Source: Grimontia kaedaensis (GTDB taxonomy: Bacteria > Pseudomonadota > Gammaproteobacteria > Enterobacterales > Vibrionaceae). From it: DNA of 64,000 nucleotides. Position numbers and translations under genes: made by a program. The notes under the pieces were generated by a model. It searched no databases and was not told where the DNA came from. It saw only the letters and a program-made list of their open reading frames with translations. Shown here piece after piece: positions 50,066 to 58,975 of the stretch; within the stretch, counting starts at the first letter, position 1, and every line of letters begins with the position of its first letter. The stretch is from positions 248,001 to 312,000 of the forward strand of contig NZ_CP082276.1 of assembly GCF_023746615.1 (NCBI RefSeq). Direction: 5' to 3'.

Positions 50066-51076
50066 ATGACAAAACCGAACAAAACCACGTCACAACCAAA
50101 GAAAGGTCTGCACCCAAGAAATCCCCATCGTGCGCGATACGATTTTCCGGTGCTGATGAAAGGCACGCCAGAGCTTAAAGCCTTTGTGAAGAAGAACCCG
50201 TTCGGTGATTTGTCCGTCGATTTTTCCAACCCGCAAGCAGTCAAAACCCTTAACAAGGCTCTGTTGCAACACTTCTACCAAATCAGTTTCTGGGATATTC
50301 CAGAAGGCTATCTTTGCCCACCAATCCCCGGCCGCGCGGATTACCTGCATTACTTGGCAGATCTGCTGGCTGAATTTAACAGCGGAGGAATTCCCAAAGG
50401 CAAAGCCGTGAAGGGGCTGGATATTGGCATGGGCGCAAACTGCGTGTACCCGATGGTTGGCCATCGCGTTTATGGCTGGCAGTTCGTGGGTGCGGATATT
50501 GACCCAGTATCCGTAAAAAGCGCGAAGCTGATGGTGGAGATGAACCCAAGCCTAAAAGGGGGCATTCAATGCCGTCTTCAAAAGAACCCAGGCCACATTT
50601 TCGCAGGCATGATTAACGCTAAAGAGCGTTTTGATTTCACCATGTGCAACCCGCCTTTCCATGCTTCGATGGCTGAGGCAACAAAAGGCTCTGAGCGCAA
50701 AGTGAAGAACCTTGCCGCCAATGCCCGCAAGAAAGGCTCAGAACCCTTCAAAGCGCAGCCAATGAAAGGCAAGGGCAAACCAGTGCTGAACTTTGGTGGA
50801 CAGAACGCAGAGCTTTGGTGTCCGGGTGGCGAAGCTGCTTTTATCAAGCGAATGATAGAGCAAAGTGCCGACTTCAAAACCCAATGTCTATGGTTCACCA
50901 CCATGGTTTCGAAGAAAGAAAACCTGCCGGGTATCTACAAGCAACTGAAGGCGTTAAAAGTCGAAGATGTCCGCACTATCGAAATGGCACAAGGCCAGAA
51001 AGTAACGCGTATTGTGGCATGGACTTTCCTCAGTGAATCCGTGCGCCAAAACTGGTCGAAAAACGAAGAAAAATAG
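50066..51076 (+). CDS. rlmF: 23S rRNA (adenine-1618 N6) methyltransferase RlmF
   Basis: A 336-residue protein whose N-terminus (GLHPRNPHRARYDFPVL) is the RlmF signature, with a SAM-binding GLDIGMGANCVYP and the adenine-N6 catalytic motif CNPPF followed by HASMAEA. It modifies A1618 in 23S rRNA (E. coli numbering). It is the usual length and a stand-alone gene; a hairpin follows. Confidence 0.95.
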   Translation: MTKPNKTTSQPKKGLHPRNPHRARYDFPVLMKGTPELKAFVKKNPFGDLSVDFSNPQAVKTLNKALLQHFYQISFWDIPEGYLCPPIPGRADYLHYLADLLAEFNSGGIPKGKAVKGLDIGMGANCVYPMVGHRVYGWQFVGADIDPVSVKSAKLMVEMNPSLKGGIQCRLQKNPGHIFAGMINAKERFDFTMCNPPFHASMAEATKGSERKVKNLAANARKKGSEPFKAQPMKGKGKPVLNFGGQNAELWCPGGEAAFIKRMIEQSADFKTQCLWFTTMVSKKENLPGIYKQLKALKVEDVRTIEMAQGQKVTRIVAWTFLSESVRQNWSKNEEK

Positions 51077-51086
51077 CGCGCTTTTC

Positions 51087-51116
51087 AGGCGGTTTTTGGT
51101 TGGAAAATCGCCGCCT
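51087..51116 (+). terminator. Hairpin after rlmF
   Basis: AGGCGG and CCGCCT pair over an AT-rich loop; the T-run is poor. Confidence 0.5.
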
Positions 51117-51206
51117 TATGCAAGGTCGTCATAAGCGATAAAAAGTGTTGTTCTTTTTGTGGTTTTAGCAGTAAATTCTGCCTGAATTGACCTTTGAGAA
51201 TACGCT

Positions 51207-51602
51207 GTGAAAACGCCAACCACGCGACTTCCCCTCTATGTTGCCCTGATGATGGTGCTGCTGTTAAGCGGCGCTGTGGGGGTTATTGGGGTCGATTTGG
51301 CGCAGGGGCATCACGCAGCATTGCAGGATAGGGAAGGCGTGCCGCTGGCGAAAGAAGAGTATTCGCTGCTTCGCACCATGGCATCACGCATTATTCCCGA
51401 TGACGTCGAGTTTATCGATGACGAACCTTCATCACTTTCAGCGTTTCCGGCTTCAGGCATTTCTCTGCTTCTCTTGGGCCTTTTGTCGTCAGGCTACTTC
51501 TGTACTCGCCAGAGCCGACAGAACATCACAGGCTTCTTCGCACCTTGCCACCTCCAGTTCCGCTTTATCCACTCAAGGGAAGGTTTCTCCAGCATCACCT
51601 AA
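51207..51602 (+). CDS. Small membrane protein of unknown function
   Basis: A 131-residue ORF with a GTG start, an N-terminal hydrophobic segment (about 10-30), an acidic middle (IIPDDVEFIDDEPSS) and a second hydrophobic segment (85-97). No family is recognised. It lies in the same direction and 29 bp before the DedA gene, so it may be co-transcribed. It may end earlier or be partly spurious. Confidence 0.45.
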   Translation: MKTPTTRLPLYVALMMVLLLSGAVGVIGVDLAQGHHAALQDREGVPLAKEEYSLLRTMASRIIPDDVEFIDDEPSSLSAFPASGISLLLLGLLSSGYFCTRQSRQNITGFFAPCHLQFRFIHSREGFSSIT

Positions 51603-51631
51603 CCCTGTTAATTTTGATTCTTGGAGAGAAT

Positions 51632-52303
51632 ATGTTTGAAGCAATTCAGGAAGTGCTGGTGGCCTTGTGGAACCAGAATTTCGATGCGCTGCTGGCTCCC
51701 GGCAGCGCGACCCTAATCTACATCATCGTGGCTGTATTGATTTGCCTTGAAAGCGGCTTTTTACCAGCGGCTCCCTTACCTTGCGACAGCGTGGTTGTGC
51801 TGGTCGGTACTTTGGCTGCCGTCGGTGTGCTAACGCCAGCTATCGCATTCCCACTGCTGATTGTGGCGGCTTCAATGGGAAGTTGGATGGCCTTTATGCA
51901 AGGTCGCTGGCTGAACAAGTTGCCAATGGTGCAATCCTGGCTGAAGAAAGTGCCGGAAAAGAACATGAAAACCGTCGATGCTTTACTGCGTCAGCATGGT
52001 TTGGTGGCTCTTTTTGCTGCGCGCTTTATTCCGGGTGTTCGCTCGATTGTGCCGATGATGATGGGCATCCGCGTGAAAGAAGCACCACGTTTCCATTACT
52101 TCGCGTGGTTGAGTGCGACCCTTTGGGTCTTCCTGCTGGCGGGCATCGGGTTCCTGCTGCCTTCACTGCCAGACGCGCTTGGACGAGCGGTAACCATGGG
52201 GCTGATGGCAGCTCCTGTTATCACGCTTTGTGCCGCGATTCTGACTGCGATTACCTGGCGAGTCCGCAAATTGCTGAGAGGCAATAAACCACCTTCAGCG
52301 TAA
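51632..52303 (+). CDS. DedA-family membrane protein
   Basis: A 223-residue inner-membrane protein. Family motifs: LESGFLPAAPLPCDSVVVLV, the arginine motif AARFIPGVRSIVPMMMG, and FAWLSATLWVFLLAGIGF. DedA proteins act in lipid (undecaprenyl phosphate or phosphatidylethanolamine) translocation and proton-motive-force maintenance. An earlier in-frame ATG at 51545 exists, but the ATG at 51632 with GGAGAG close by is the better start. Confidence 0.9.
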   Translation: MFEAIQEVLVALWNQNFDALLAPGSATLIYIIVAVLICLESGFLPAAPLPCDSVVVLVGTLAAVGVLTPAIAFPLLIVAASMGSWMAFMQGRWLNKLPMVQSWLKKVPEKNMKTVDALLRQHGLVALFAARFIPGVRSIVPMMMGIRVKEAPRFHYFAWLSATLWVFLLAGIGFLLPSLPDALGRAVTMGLMAAPVITLCAAILTAITWRVRKLLRGNKPPSA

Positions 52304-52326
52304 GCTTAACCCTGACCTATTTCATC

Positions 52327-52360
52327 GCCACGTCGCTTGCAAAACCGACGTGGCTTTTCT
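52327..52360 (+). terminator. Rho-independent terminator after the DedA gene
   Basis: GCCACGTCG and CGACGTGGC (9-bp stem) followed by TTTTCT. Confidence 0.85.
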
Positions 52361-52385
52361 GATCTTAACGAAGACGTTTTAACCC

Positions 52386-53498
52386 ATGAATGTACTGCGC
52401 CCACGACTGGATATTCCGTTGCTGATCGCGATTGTCTCGCTTATCACCCTTGGCTCAATGAGTGTATGGAGCGCGAGCGGCTACAGTGTTCCCACCCTTG
52501 AGAGACACGTCGCCCGGGCCATGATTGCGCTGTTGGCCTTACTGTTTTTCTCACTGATCCCCGCCAAAACCTACCGGGCACTCACACCGCACCTTTTTGG
52601 TTTGGCGATTGTGCTTTTGCTTGGTGTGATTGTGGCGGGAGACACGGTGAACGGCGCCAAACGCTGGCTCGCGCTTGGCCCTATCCGCTTTCAGCCTTCT
52701 GAAATTGTGAAAGTGGCGGTACCTATGATTGTCGCCTGGCTGATAGTGCGAGACCCCGGCAGGCCAGGTCTGCAAAAGATTGGACTTTGCGCGTTAGTCA
52801 CAGCATTACCCGCAGGGCTGATTGTGATTCAGCCAGACTTGGACGGCGCGATCTTTACCGTGATGTACGCACTGTTCGTGCTGTATCTAGCAGGTATGAG
52901 CTGGAAGATCATTGGCTCAGTGTTAGCAGCAGTTGCCGCGACAGTACCAGTGATGTGGTTCTTCTTTATGGCGGACTACCAGAAACTTCGCGTCACCCAG
53001 TTTTTGAACCCAGAATCTGACCCACTCGGCGCGGGATACCAGATCATCCAATCTCTGATTGCCATTGGCTCCGGCGGAGTGCGCGGTAAAGGCTTTATGC
53101 ACGCGACACAAGGGCAGTTGGGATTCATCCCAGAAAGCCACACTGACTTTATCTTCTCGACCTTCGCAGAAGAATGGGGCTTTTTGGGAAGTGCGGTCAT
53201 GATTGCGCTGTATCTGTTTATCTCAGGCCGTGCTTTATGGCTGGCAGTCAACACAGCCTCACCGTTTTCCCGCCTAGTCAGCGGTGCATTGGCAATGAGC
53301 TTCTTCCTCTACGCCTTTATCAACTTGGGTATGGTGAGTGGGCTGCTACCCGTAATGGGAAGCCCGCTGCCATTTATCAGCTACGGCGGCACGGCAATGA
53401 TCACCCAAGGTGCATGTTTTGGCATCATCATGGCGCTCTGTTGCGGCAAGCAACCAGTAGAAGCGACGTGGAGTGCGAGAACGTTTAGTAAGGCTTAG
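52386..53498 (+). CDS. rodA: RodA/FtsW-family (SEDS) protein
   Basis: A 370-residue protein with ten hydrophobic segments and the SEDS signatures: GAKRWLALGPIRFQPSE, the conserved AGYQIIQSLIAIGSGG and KGF stretch, ESHTDFIFSTFAEEWGFLGS, and GLLPVMGSPLPFISYGGTAM. SEDS proteins polymerise peptidoglycan with a class B PBP. It is not next to a PBP2 gene or the mrd operon here, so it may be a second RodA copy. It is the last core gene before the cassette island. Confidence 0.9.
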   Translation: MNVLRPRLDIPLLIAIVSLITLGSMSVWSASGYSVPTLERHVARAMIALLALLFFSLIPAKTYRALTPHLFGLAIVLLLGVIVAGDTVNGAKRWLALGPIRFQPSEIVKVAVPMIVAWLIVRDPGRPGLQKIGLCALVTALPAGLIVIQPDLDGAIFTVMYALFVLYLAGMSWKIIGSVLAAVAATVPVMWFFFMADYQKLRVTQFLNPESDPLGAGYQIIQSLIAIGSGGVRGKGFMHATQGQLGFIPESHTDFIFSTFAEEWGFLGSAVMIALYLFISGRALWLAVNTASPFSRLVSGALAMSFFLYAFINLGMVSGLLPVMGSPLPFISYGGTAMITQGACFGIIMALCCGKQPVEATWSARTFSKA

Positions 53499-53505
53499 TT
53501 CGCTC

Positions 53506-53550
53506 TTGGTTCATTCCCCTATTGAAGGGGAAAGTGAGGGTGGGGTTTGG
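53506..53550. repeat. Left inverted repeat flanking the cassette island
   Basis: A GC-rich sequence with TCCCCTATTGAAGGGGA as its core. Its reverse complement, imperfectly, is found at 60814-60857 on the other side of the island. It is also similar to a class of palindromic intergenic repeats, so it need not be specific to the island. Confidence 0.6.
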
Positions 53551-53561
53551 CTCAGAGAAGG

Positions 53562-53860
53562 TTTTGCCCCAAAGTGAGCCAGCATCATTTTTGATGAGGT
53601 GTTTAAAAGTCTCCTATTCACCCTACTTTTTGTAATCCGAAACGTGCTTTTCCACTGTTGATACACACAGTAAACGCAAAGGTGTCGCATAATACCTACG
53701 TAGCCCCATTTTGGGGCGTTTTCACAAGGCCATTTTTAGCACCGCGAGAAAGGGCTTTTAAAACATAGGGAAAGCTACTTTAAAAATACAGTGGCTTGTT
53801 ATTGTTGGACACAATGCGGTGTTTAAATATGCCACTTGAGCGTCCAATACACTGTTATAT
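53562..53860 (+). repeat. Repeat Y, copy 1
   Basis: A 299-bp non-coding direct repeat, about 85-90 % identical to 59168-59465 by eye. It starts TTTTGCCCCAAAGTGAGCC and ends with the attC-like core GTTATAT (53854-53860), 16 bp before the first cassette gene. A TTGGAC/GTCCAA inverted repeat lies near its right end. It may be a gene-less cassette, a promoter segment or an insertion next to an attC site. Confidence 0.7.
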
Positions 53861-53876
53861 TTACAAGGATGTATAA

Positions 53877-54374
53877 ATGAAGAAAATTTTCATGGTATTT
53901 TGGTTAGGGTCATTTTTAATTGGATGTAAATCAACATCTGATGAACTAACTTGGAAGGTGAAGTTCGAAAACCAAGTCCAGTTAGCCAACAATGGAGACC
54001 CAGAAGAGATAAATATCCTAGGCGTAATGCATGCGAAAGGTTTAGGTACAGTTCAGGATGATTATAAAGCTGTTGAGTATTATAAAAAAGCAGCAGGTCT
54101 TGGACATTCTCAAGCCAAAGTAAATTTAGGCTACATGTACGAAAACGGACGGGGAGTAGAAAAAGACTATAGCGCTGCTATCGAACTATACAGAGAAGCA
54201 ATGTTAGACGGTAACACGAGAGCTATGAGAAACCTTGGCTGGGCCACCGTGATGGGGCATGGTGTCGAGAAAAACAAAGAAGATGCATTGCTATTGTGGG
54301 AAAAATGTGCAGCTTTAGGCGATAAAGAGTGTTCTGAGGCTCATGCTATGTTTAGTTCCGGTATTATCCCCTAA
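53877..54374 (+). CDS. Sel1-repeat lipoprotein (cassette A)
   Basis: A 165-residue lipoprotein with lipobox LIGC (Cys17) and three Sel1-like repeats, for example YYKKAAGLGHSQAKVNLGYM and YENGRGVEKDYSAAI. Sel1 repeats form solenoids for protein-protein contacts. AT-rich; the attC-like site 54375-54452 follows at once. It is the first gene of the cassette island. A role is not known. Confidence 0.8.
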   Translation: MKKIFMVFWLGSFLIGCKSTSDELTWKVKFENQVQLANNGDPEEINILGVMHAKGLGTVQDDYKAVEYYKKAAGLGHSQAKVNLGYMYENGRGVEKDYSAAIELYREAMLDGNTRAMRNLGWATVMGHGVEKNKEDALLLWEKCAALGDKECSEAHAMFSSGIIP

Positions 54375-54452
54375 ATATCAAGGCCATCAAACATCGCCCC
54401 CTTCGGGAGCTGGACTCACAAAACACGCGCGCCGTTTATGGCAGCGTTATAG
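54375..54452 (+). other. attC-like site A (weak)
   Basis: GGCCATCAAAC near the left end pairs imperfectly with CCGTTTATGGC near the right end, and the right end is GCGTTATAG. The left core lacks a clear AAC. It lies between two cassette genes. Confidence 0.5.
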
Positions 54453-54466
54453 CCAAAAGGAAAGCC

Positions 54467-54916
54467 ATGAAGAAATTTCTAGCATCGTTATTTGGTATTG
54501 CCTCAGCCACTGCTAGTGCGGCGGGAATGCAAGTAATTGCAGTTGATGAACAGCATATCCAAATAGGGTTGGCCGAAGGTCAAGTGGGCGAGTACTACGC
54601 AATAAAACCAGTTATTGAAATTGAGCTAGATGCTTCAGGCTATAAATTTTCGGCTATCCCTGGGCAAGAATCAAATGAACCAAACGCAATTCAACTCATA
54701 ATCGATAATGAGCATCAATTTACAGCGTATTGGGAGCCTGGCGTAACGAAGTACACACTTAATAATGCTACGTTGGTGCCACGATTTAAGGATTTTAATG
54801 GTTTCAACCTAGGAGACCAATTTGTAATTGCAATTGGCGCTTTGGTAATCGATCACGTGAAAAAAGAACAAGCATTTAAAGTGCAATGGATAGGCATGGG
54901 CAAAGTCCAGCTATAA
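54467..54916 (+). CDS. Exported protein of unknown function (cassette B)
   Basis: A 149-residue protein with a signal peptide (MKKFLASLFGIASATASAAG). The mature part is beta-rich with no cysteines and ends in WIGMGKVQL. No family is recognised. The stop codon lies inside the following attC site, typical for an integron cassette. GAAAGCC precedes the start. Confidence 0.7.
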   Translation: MKKFLASLFGIASATASAAGMQVIAVDEQHIQIGLAEGQVGEYYAIKPVIEIELDASGYKFSAIPGQESNEPNAIQLIIDNEHQFTAYWEPGVTKYTLNNATLVPRFKDFNGFNLGDQFVIAIGALVIDHVKKEQAFKVQWIGMGKVQL

Positions 54917-55005
54917 CCGACTGCACCGGACAATTTTTCGCTGTCACTTTTTTGAGTGGCAAAAAGCCGCCATCAAAAATCTGCTCGGTGAGCCGACCGT
55001 TATAG
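54911..55005 (+). other. attC recombination site B
   Basis: Left core CTATAAC and right core GTTATAG are inverted repeats; inner arms GACTGCACCG and CGGTGAGCC pair imperfectly. Length 95 bp. This is the arrangement of an integron attC site; the left core overlaps the stop codon of cassette B. Confidence 0.75.
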
Positions 55006-55025
55006 CTTGAAAGGAATTCAATATC

Positions 55026-55556
55026 GTGCACGATGAAGAAGAATTACTAGAGAGTATGGTCACTGCAACTGAAGAATCATTCTCACTTTGCCTTGAAAAG
55101 GCTGGCAAAGAAAATATTCTAGGTTTTTCCATTTGCTCTGATGATTCAGGAGTTGTATTTTCGCCTCGTGTGGCAACTAAATCGGGTATGGATAATTTTA
55201 AAGATTATGGAACTGAGTTTGACTTCTTATACAATCCTGATAATTGGGATAAAGAAGAAAATACACCCAAATTAGATGATCTACATTCCTCTATAAACGC
55301 TTTATATGAAGAATGTGAAGATTATGACAATGATGATAACTGGCATGCTGAATATAGAAATCGTATTTATCAGCTTGCTGTACGAACAATGGAAAAATTA
55401 AACAAAAAAGGTTTATTTTCATCAGAATATTATCTAAGTGTGTGGGTTTCAGATTCAGATATCCCTTTTACCAAAGCTACTTCGTGGTCCAAGCGTTTAA
55501 ATGCACCAGAAGTGCATCTTTCCTTTGTAGAATGGCTTGATGCTAGAGCAGATTAA
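55026..55556 (+). CDS. DUF4303-like protein (cassette C)
   Basis: A 176-residue acidic cytoplasmic protein. The pattern GFSICSDDSGVVFSPRVATK followed by FDFLYNPDNW and the C-terminal SWSKRLNAPEVHL is in keeping with DUF4303, a family found near SUKH-type immunity proteins in polymorphic toxin and polyimmunity loci. The start is a GTG after AAAGGAATTC. It is flanked by attC B and repeat X1. Confidence 0.65.
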   Translation: MHDEEELLESMVTATEESFSLCLEKAGKENILGFSICSDDSGVVFSPRVATKSGMDNFKDYGTEFDFLYNPDNWDKEENTPKLDDLHSSINALYEECEDYDNDDNWHAEYRNRIYQLAVRTMEKLNKKGLFSSEYYLSVWVSDSDIPFTKATSWSKRLNAPEVHLSFVEWLDARAD

Positions 55557-55568
55557 TAGATGTTAAGC

Positions 55569-55735
55569 TATAACACATATGAGCCCTTCTCCGGTCAATA
55601 GGCAATAGCATTCTTCTGGCTGCTTTAGCAGCCAATGCTCTCGAACAACAAAGTCGTCTACTTCGCTTTCCCCTATCTGAAGTTATCCGAACTGTGCAGT
55701 CCGAAACGCAATCTCTAACACGTTTCTGCCCCAAA
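55569..55735 (+). repeat. Repeat X, copy 1
   Basis: A 165-bp repeat starting ATAACACATATGAGCCC and ending CTAACACGTTTCTGCCCC. Related copies are at 58971-59134 and 60629-60790. It contains a GGCTGC/GCAGCC hairpin. TAACAC occurs near both ends. The left end and the internal GTTATCC could be the cores of an unusual attC site. Confidence 0.7.
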
Positions 55736-55997
55736 GTGAGTTAGCTTTTCGAACAATCCAGCACTCGAATCGACGTACAATGGCCAAATTTTTCTAATGC
55801 ACTCCCTGTGTATAAAAATACAGGGATATGTATATAGTAAAAATGTGCACGCTTTAAATTCGGGACGCCCGATTTCTCATTTTTGGACCAAAAGCCAATA
55901 AGTTAATCCACTGATTCTACGAAGCTATATGGTAAAGTGACTTAAGTGTACGCGGACTAATCGGGCTTTATGCCTGCTAATAAGTTGTTAACTCTAT
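55736..55997. other. Non-coding stretch between cassettes C and D
   Basis: AT-rich with no supported gene. GCCCGATT (about 55868) and AATCGGGC (about 55960) are inverted repeats, and GTTAACT (55987-55993) may be the right core of an attC site just before cassette D. The start resembles the head of repeat Y. Confidence 0.45.
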
Positions 55998-56447
55998 ATG
56001 CATATGAATTTAATTCTCGAAAATACTGCACAAGTGAAATATTTCACATACATGACCGATGTATTTTCTGCATTAAGTATAAGCTGTACAGACTATGACT
56101 GGTATATCAGCGACATAGAGACAAATGGATATCTTGTTGATGAGGGATGGTACAGTGGTGAGTCTTTGGACTCCCTAATTCAGGGAAATAAAATTCAGTT
56201 TATTTGGGCTGTTTTCACAGCATTTCCAATAGGTACAAAGTTTGACGTTACTGAAAAGCCTTATATAGATGGAAATCCTGATTACTGGAATGGTTCCAAC
56301 CCAGAACCTCAACTAGATCGGGCACTTTTTGAAATAGGTTGCTGGGATAGCAGCGCTACTATTCTGGTTGGAGTACCATCGCAACTAGCGGAAAACTTCA
56401 TGGCGATTTACACGGATACACGAGAGCTGGATCGCGCTGCAAGATAG
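55998..56447 (+). CDS. Cassette D protein, possibly DUF2691-like
   Basis: A 149-residue acidic protein with no signal peptide. The pattern SCTDYDWYISDIE and the acidic, aromatic-rich middle suggest a DUF2691-type or SUKH-like small immunity-type protein, but this is a weak match. No ribosome site is clear; the ATG at 56004 is an alternative start. It is followed by a typical attC site. Confidence 0.55.
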   Translation: MHMNLILENTAQVKYFTYMTDVFSALSISCTDYDWYISDIETNGYLVDEGWYSGESLDSLIQGNKIQFIWAVFTAFPIGTKFDVTEKPYIDGNPDYWNGSNPEPQLDRALFEIGCWDSSATILVGVPSQLAENFMAIYTDTRELDRAAR

Positions 56448-56450
56448 AGC

Positions 56451-56571
56451 GTTAACAAGGCTATGAACGTGGACGCTTTGTCAATGCGGCAGCTTTTTAA
56501 AGTGATGTAAATACAAAGTATTAAGGCGGTTTTGGGCGGTTTGGTAAGCGCCCGTTATTGCAACGTTATGT
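56451..56571 (+). other. attC recombination site D
   Basis: Left core GTTAACAAGG and right core AACGTTATGTT, with inner arms AACGTGGACGC and GCGCCCGTTAT that pair. 121 bp, in the range of Vibrio attC sites. Confidence 0.8.
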
Positions 56572-56623
56572 TTTAGTCAGTATCCAAATGTAGTATTGGA
56601 AGAAGTAAAAAGGGAAAGTAGTA

Positions 56624-57457
56624 ATGAAATCTAATAGAAAAGTTCTAATAGCCTGTTTGATAACGTCAGTTTTATCTGGTTGTGCGTCTGTGAAATATCA
56701 ATCTTCTCCACCCATTACAACTAATAAGGTAACGCATGAAGTTGGTTACTCTGAGTTATTAAACCAAACGAATCACACTTTAATGCATCTAAATGAAAAC
56801 AAGGATATATATTATCAACAAAACTTTGGAGGAGGTGGTGTCGGAGTTGGTTTACTTCTCGGGCCAATTGGCGTTGCGGCTAATATTGCAGCAATAAAAT
56901 CAAATACAGAAGAGGATGTAGAAGCTCTTAAAGGTAAAATAACTATCGATCCAAAAGATATTTTTAAGAAAGCTTCTGAGAAAAGTGGATTAGAACTTTC
57001 AACTAACACATCTAATTCAATTTCTGTAAGTCCTTATATATATGTTTCAAAAACTGATGATGAGCAGTTACTACTTGGGTCGGCTATGATTGTTGAAACT
57101 GCACCCGGTGAAAAGGGCAACTGGATTGGGAAGTATATGTACCAAACACCCGTGAAAGTTTCGAAAAAATCTATTTCAGACGGTGTGGACGATGTTGAGT
57201 TTAAATTGTTTGAAGAGTCTCTATCAAAAGGTTTTGAGGAGCTCATAGCTCTTTATATGGAAGATAGAAAAGGAGCTTTAACGACACAAAATCCAATTAC
57301 ATTTGTTTCAGACTTTGTAAGTCCAAGATTAAAAATGGAAATGCTAGGAGAGTTAGTTCCTTCAAAGGATGCGAGAGTTAACATCAGAACAGTAGGCGCG
57401 GTATATTCATTACCAAAAAATGCTGTTGAGGTTAAAATTAAAAAGAAAAAAACATAA
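56624..57457 (+). CDS. Lipoprotein of unknown function (cassette E)
   Basis: A 277-residue lipoprotein with lipobox LSGC (Cys20). A Gly-rich hydrophobic patch GGGGVGVGLLLGPIGVAANI (about 67-86) may insert in or lie on the membrane. The C-terminus is Lys-rich (VKIKKKKT). No family recognised. AAAGGGAAAG precedes the start. Strongly AT-rich compared with the core genes. Confidence 0.7.
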   Translation: MKSNRKVLIACLITSVLSGCASVKYQSSPPITTNKVTHEVGYSELLNQTNHTLMHLNENKDIYYQQNFGGGGVGVGLLLGPIGVAANIAAIKSNTEEDVEALKGKITIDPKDIFKKASEKSGLELSTNTSNSISVSPYIYVSKTDDEQLLLGSAMIVETAPGEKGNWIGKYMYQTPVKVSKKSISDGVDDVEFKLFEESLSKGFEELIALYMEDRKGALTTQNPITFVSDFVSPRLKMEMLGELVPSKDARVNIRTVGAVYSLPKNAVEVKIKKKKT

Positions 57458-57561
57458 CAAACCAAGTCAATCGGATTCATAATATTGGCGCACTTTTCTC
57501 TCACCCGCTACGCGGGAAAAAAGCCCGCCAATGTTACTTACCGCTGCTTGGGGCGTTAGCT
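57454..57561 (+). other. attC recombination site E
   Basis: Left part ATAACAAACCAAG and right part CTTGGGGCGTTAGCT are inverted (CCAAG/CTTGG; AAC/GTT). Between them is a hairpin with CCCGCTACGCGGG. 108 bp; the left core overlaps the stop codon of cassette E. Confidence 0.85.
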
Positions 57562-57577
57562 GCACCAAAGGAAAATT

Positions 57578-58054
57578 ATGAGAAAAGTATTAACAATCAC
57601 AATGTTAGGTATCTTGTCTGGTTGTACCTCTATACCAAAAGATGCGCCGCCTTATAGATCTGCACCTATCGCTAATGATAACAGTGGTACCTTGTACATT
57701 TATCGTGTGGGCGCGTATCCAACTTTAAGAACACCAAGTATATTTGTTGACAGCAATAAGATCATCGATCCACCAGAAAAAGCATATACATGGATTTATC
57801 TATCACCAGGCAACCATAGCGTGACCGTTGACTGGGCATGGGATACTGGGTGGCCTGATTTAAGTTTTGAAATTCCCATTGAAGCAGGAAAAGAACACTT
57901 TTTAAAAATCACTGGCAGTTTCGAAAATTTAGGTCTTAAGTATCGTGCGGGTTCTGAGGCACTATATATGGAAAAATCAATAGCTGAGAAAGAGCTAAAA
58001 GAATGTTGTAGATATATCATCCCAGCTAACAAGCAAAGTCAGCTGGACCGCTAG
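57578..58054 (+). CDS. DUF2846-like lipoprotein (cassette F)
   Basis: A 158-residue lipoprotein with lipobox LSGC (Cys16) and the pattern GTLYIYRVGAY, PGNHSVTVDWAW and AGKEHFLKI that marks DUF2846-like proteins. It is only distantly similar to the chromosomal member at 44948-45418. The last ten codons (ANKQSQLDR) are encoded by the left part of the following attC site. Confidence 0.7.
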   Translation: MRKVLTITMLGILSGCTSIPKDAPPYRSAPIANDNSGTLYIYRVGAYPTLRTPSIFVDSNKIIDPPEKAYTWIYLSPGNHSVTVDWAWDTGWPDLSFEIPIEAGKEHFLKITGSFENLGLKYRAGSEALYMEKSIAEKELKECCRYIIPANKQSQLDR

Positions 58055-58080
58055 CGCGGCCAAAGCTTTGAGCGTTATGC
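58025..58080 (+). other. attC recombination site F
   Basis: Left CTAACAAGCAAAG and right CTTTGAGCGTTATGC are inverted, with CCGCTAGCGCGG in between. It is short (56 bp), like the shorter class of attC, and overlaps the end of the cassette F gene. Confidence 0.82.
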
Positions 58081-58098
58081 ACTAAATAGATCCGAATT

Positions 58099-58461
58099 AT
58101 GAGTATTATTGAAGAGACAAGAGAGCTTCATCGAAAAGCATGGAGTAACTATGATGACTTTACGGATTCATTAGAAAAAGCTGTATCGATATGCAAAGCA
58201 GCATATGAAAATGGTGAAAATTCACCACTATTCATAAACAACTATGCAGCGGTTCTCCTCGATCTTCACCGAGATGAAGAGGCTTTAAATCTTCTAGAAA
58301 TTAGTGATCCAGTTTTTTCTGAATACTGTTCAAACTATGCAATAGCAATCGCCAAAGCTGCTTACGACTTGGAACTAATTAGAAAATGGAATCAAGCTGC
58401 AACAAAGCAGCCCAAACAAGATGGTGCCATTGTGGCTTTTATGGACTGGCAGGGTTTGTGA
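58099..58461 (+). CDS. TPR-like small protein (cassette G)
   Basis: A 120-residue protein with helical repeats resembling tetratricopeptides (SLEKAVSICKAAYENGE, then LFINNYAAVLLDLHRDEEAL and NLLEI). It is probably a cytoplasmic binding protein. No clear ribosome site, as for several cassettes. The function is unknown. Confidence 0.65.
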   Translation: MSIIEETRELHRKAWSNYDDFTDSLEKAVSICKAAYENGENSPLFINNYAAVLLDLHRDEEALNLLEISDPVFSEYCSNYAIAIAKAAYDLELIRKWNQAATKQPKQDGAIVAFMDWQGL

Positions 58462-58462
58462 T

Positions 58463-58560
58463 GCATAACAAGTCAAAGCACTCGGACTTGGAAAAGCTGT
58501 CACCTTTTTTGTTCCAAAAAAGCCGCCATCCTCATCAAGCTGGTGTTTGAGGCGTTATGT
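58463..58560 (+). other. attC recombination site G
   Basis: Left GCATAACAAGTCAAAGC and right GTTTGAGGCGTTATGT are inverted repeats; CAAAAAAGCCGCCAT is shared with attC site B (54960-54974 region), as expected for sites of one integron. 98 bp. Confidence 0.88.
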
Positions 58561-58573
58561 GTCAAGCGAGAAT

Positions 58574-58975
58574 ATGCAGGAAATGAGGAAAGCACAGCTT
58601 CTGAAATTGATAGGTTCTCTTATTAGGGCTGCCGATGGTGATCTCGTAAACAAACCTAGTTGCTTTCCATGCCCGGCTGAACAGCACAAATACTACAAAG
58701 TTATCCGAGACTGTTTTCAAGTTATCTATACCGATGCGGATTATACAAAGTCTCAAGCATTTATCATCGAAATGATGGGAAAGTCAGATGGCTTCATTAA
58801 AATGAGAGCCAAGATACTTTTAACACCAGCTAAGCGTAAATCACATAGAGAAAAGTTACTCGCAAAACTTTCCGATTTAAATCAGATTGATAATGCGTTA
58901 GTTGATATAAATGTTGAACATGAGCCTTTGTTTAGAAAAGCTATCAATAGTTTGGGTTATTGCCATGACTCATAA
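58574..58975 (+). CDS. Hypothetical protein (cassette H)
   Basis: A 133-residue basic, probably helical protein from the ATG at 58574 (GTG at 58559 is possible). It contains a Cys pair FPCPAEQ and a C-terminal NSLGYCHDS. No family recognised. The stop codon forms the beginning of repeat X2. Confidence 0.55.
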   Translation: MQEMRKAQLLKLIGSLIRAADGDLVNKPSCFPCPAEQHKYYKVIRDCFQVIYTDADYTKSQAFIIEMMGKSDGFIKMRAKILLTPAKRKSHREKLLAKLSDLNQIDNALVDINVEHEPLFRKAINSLGYCHDS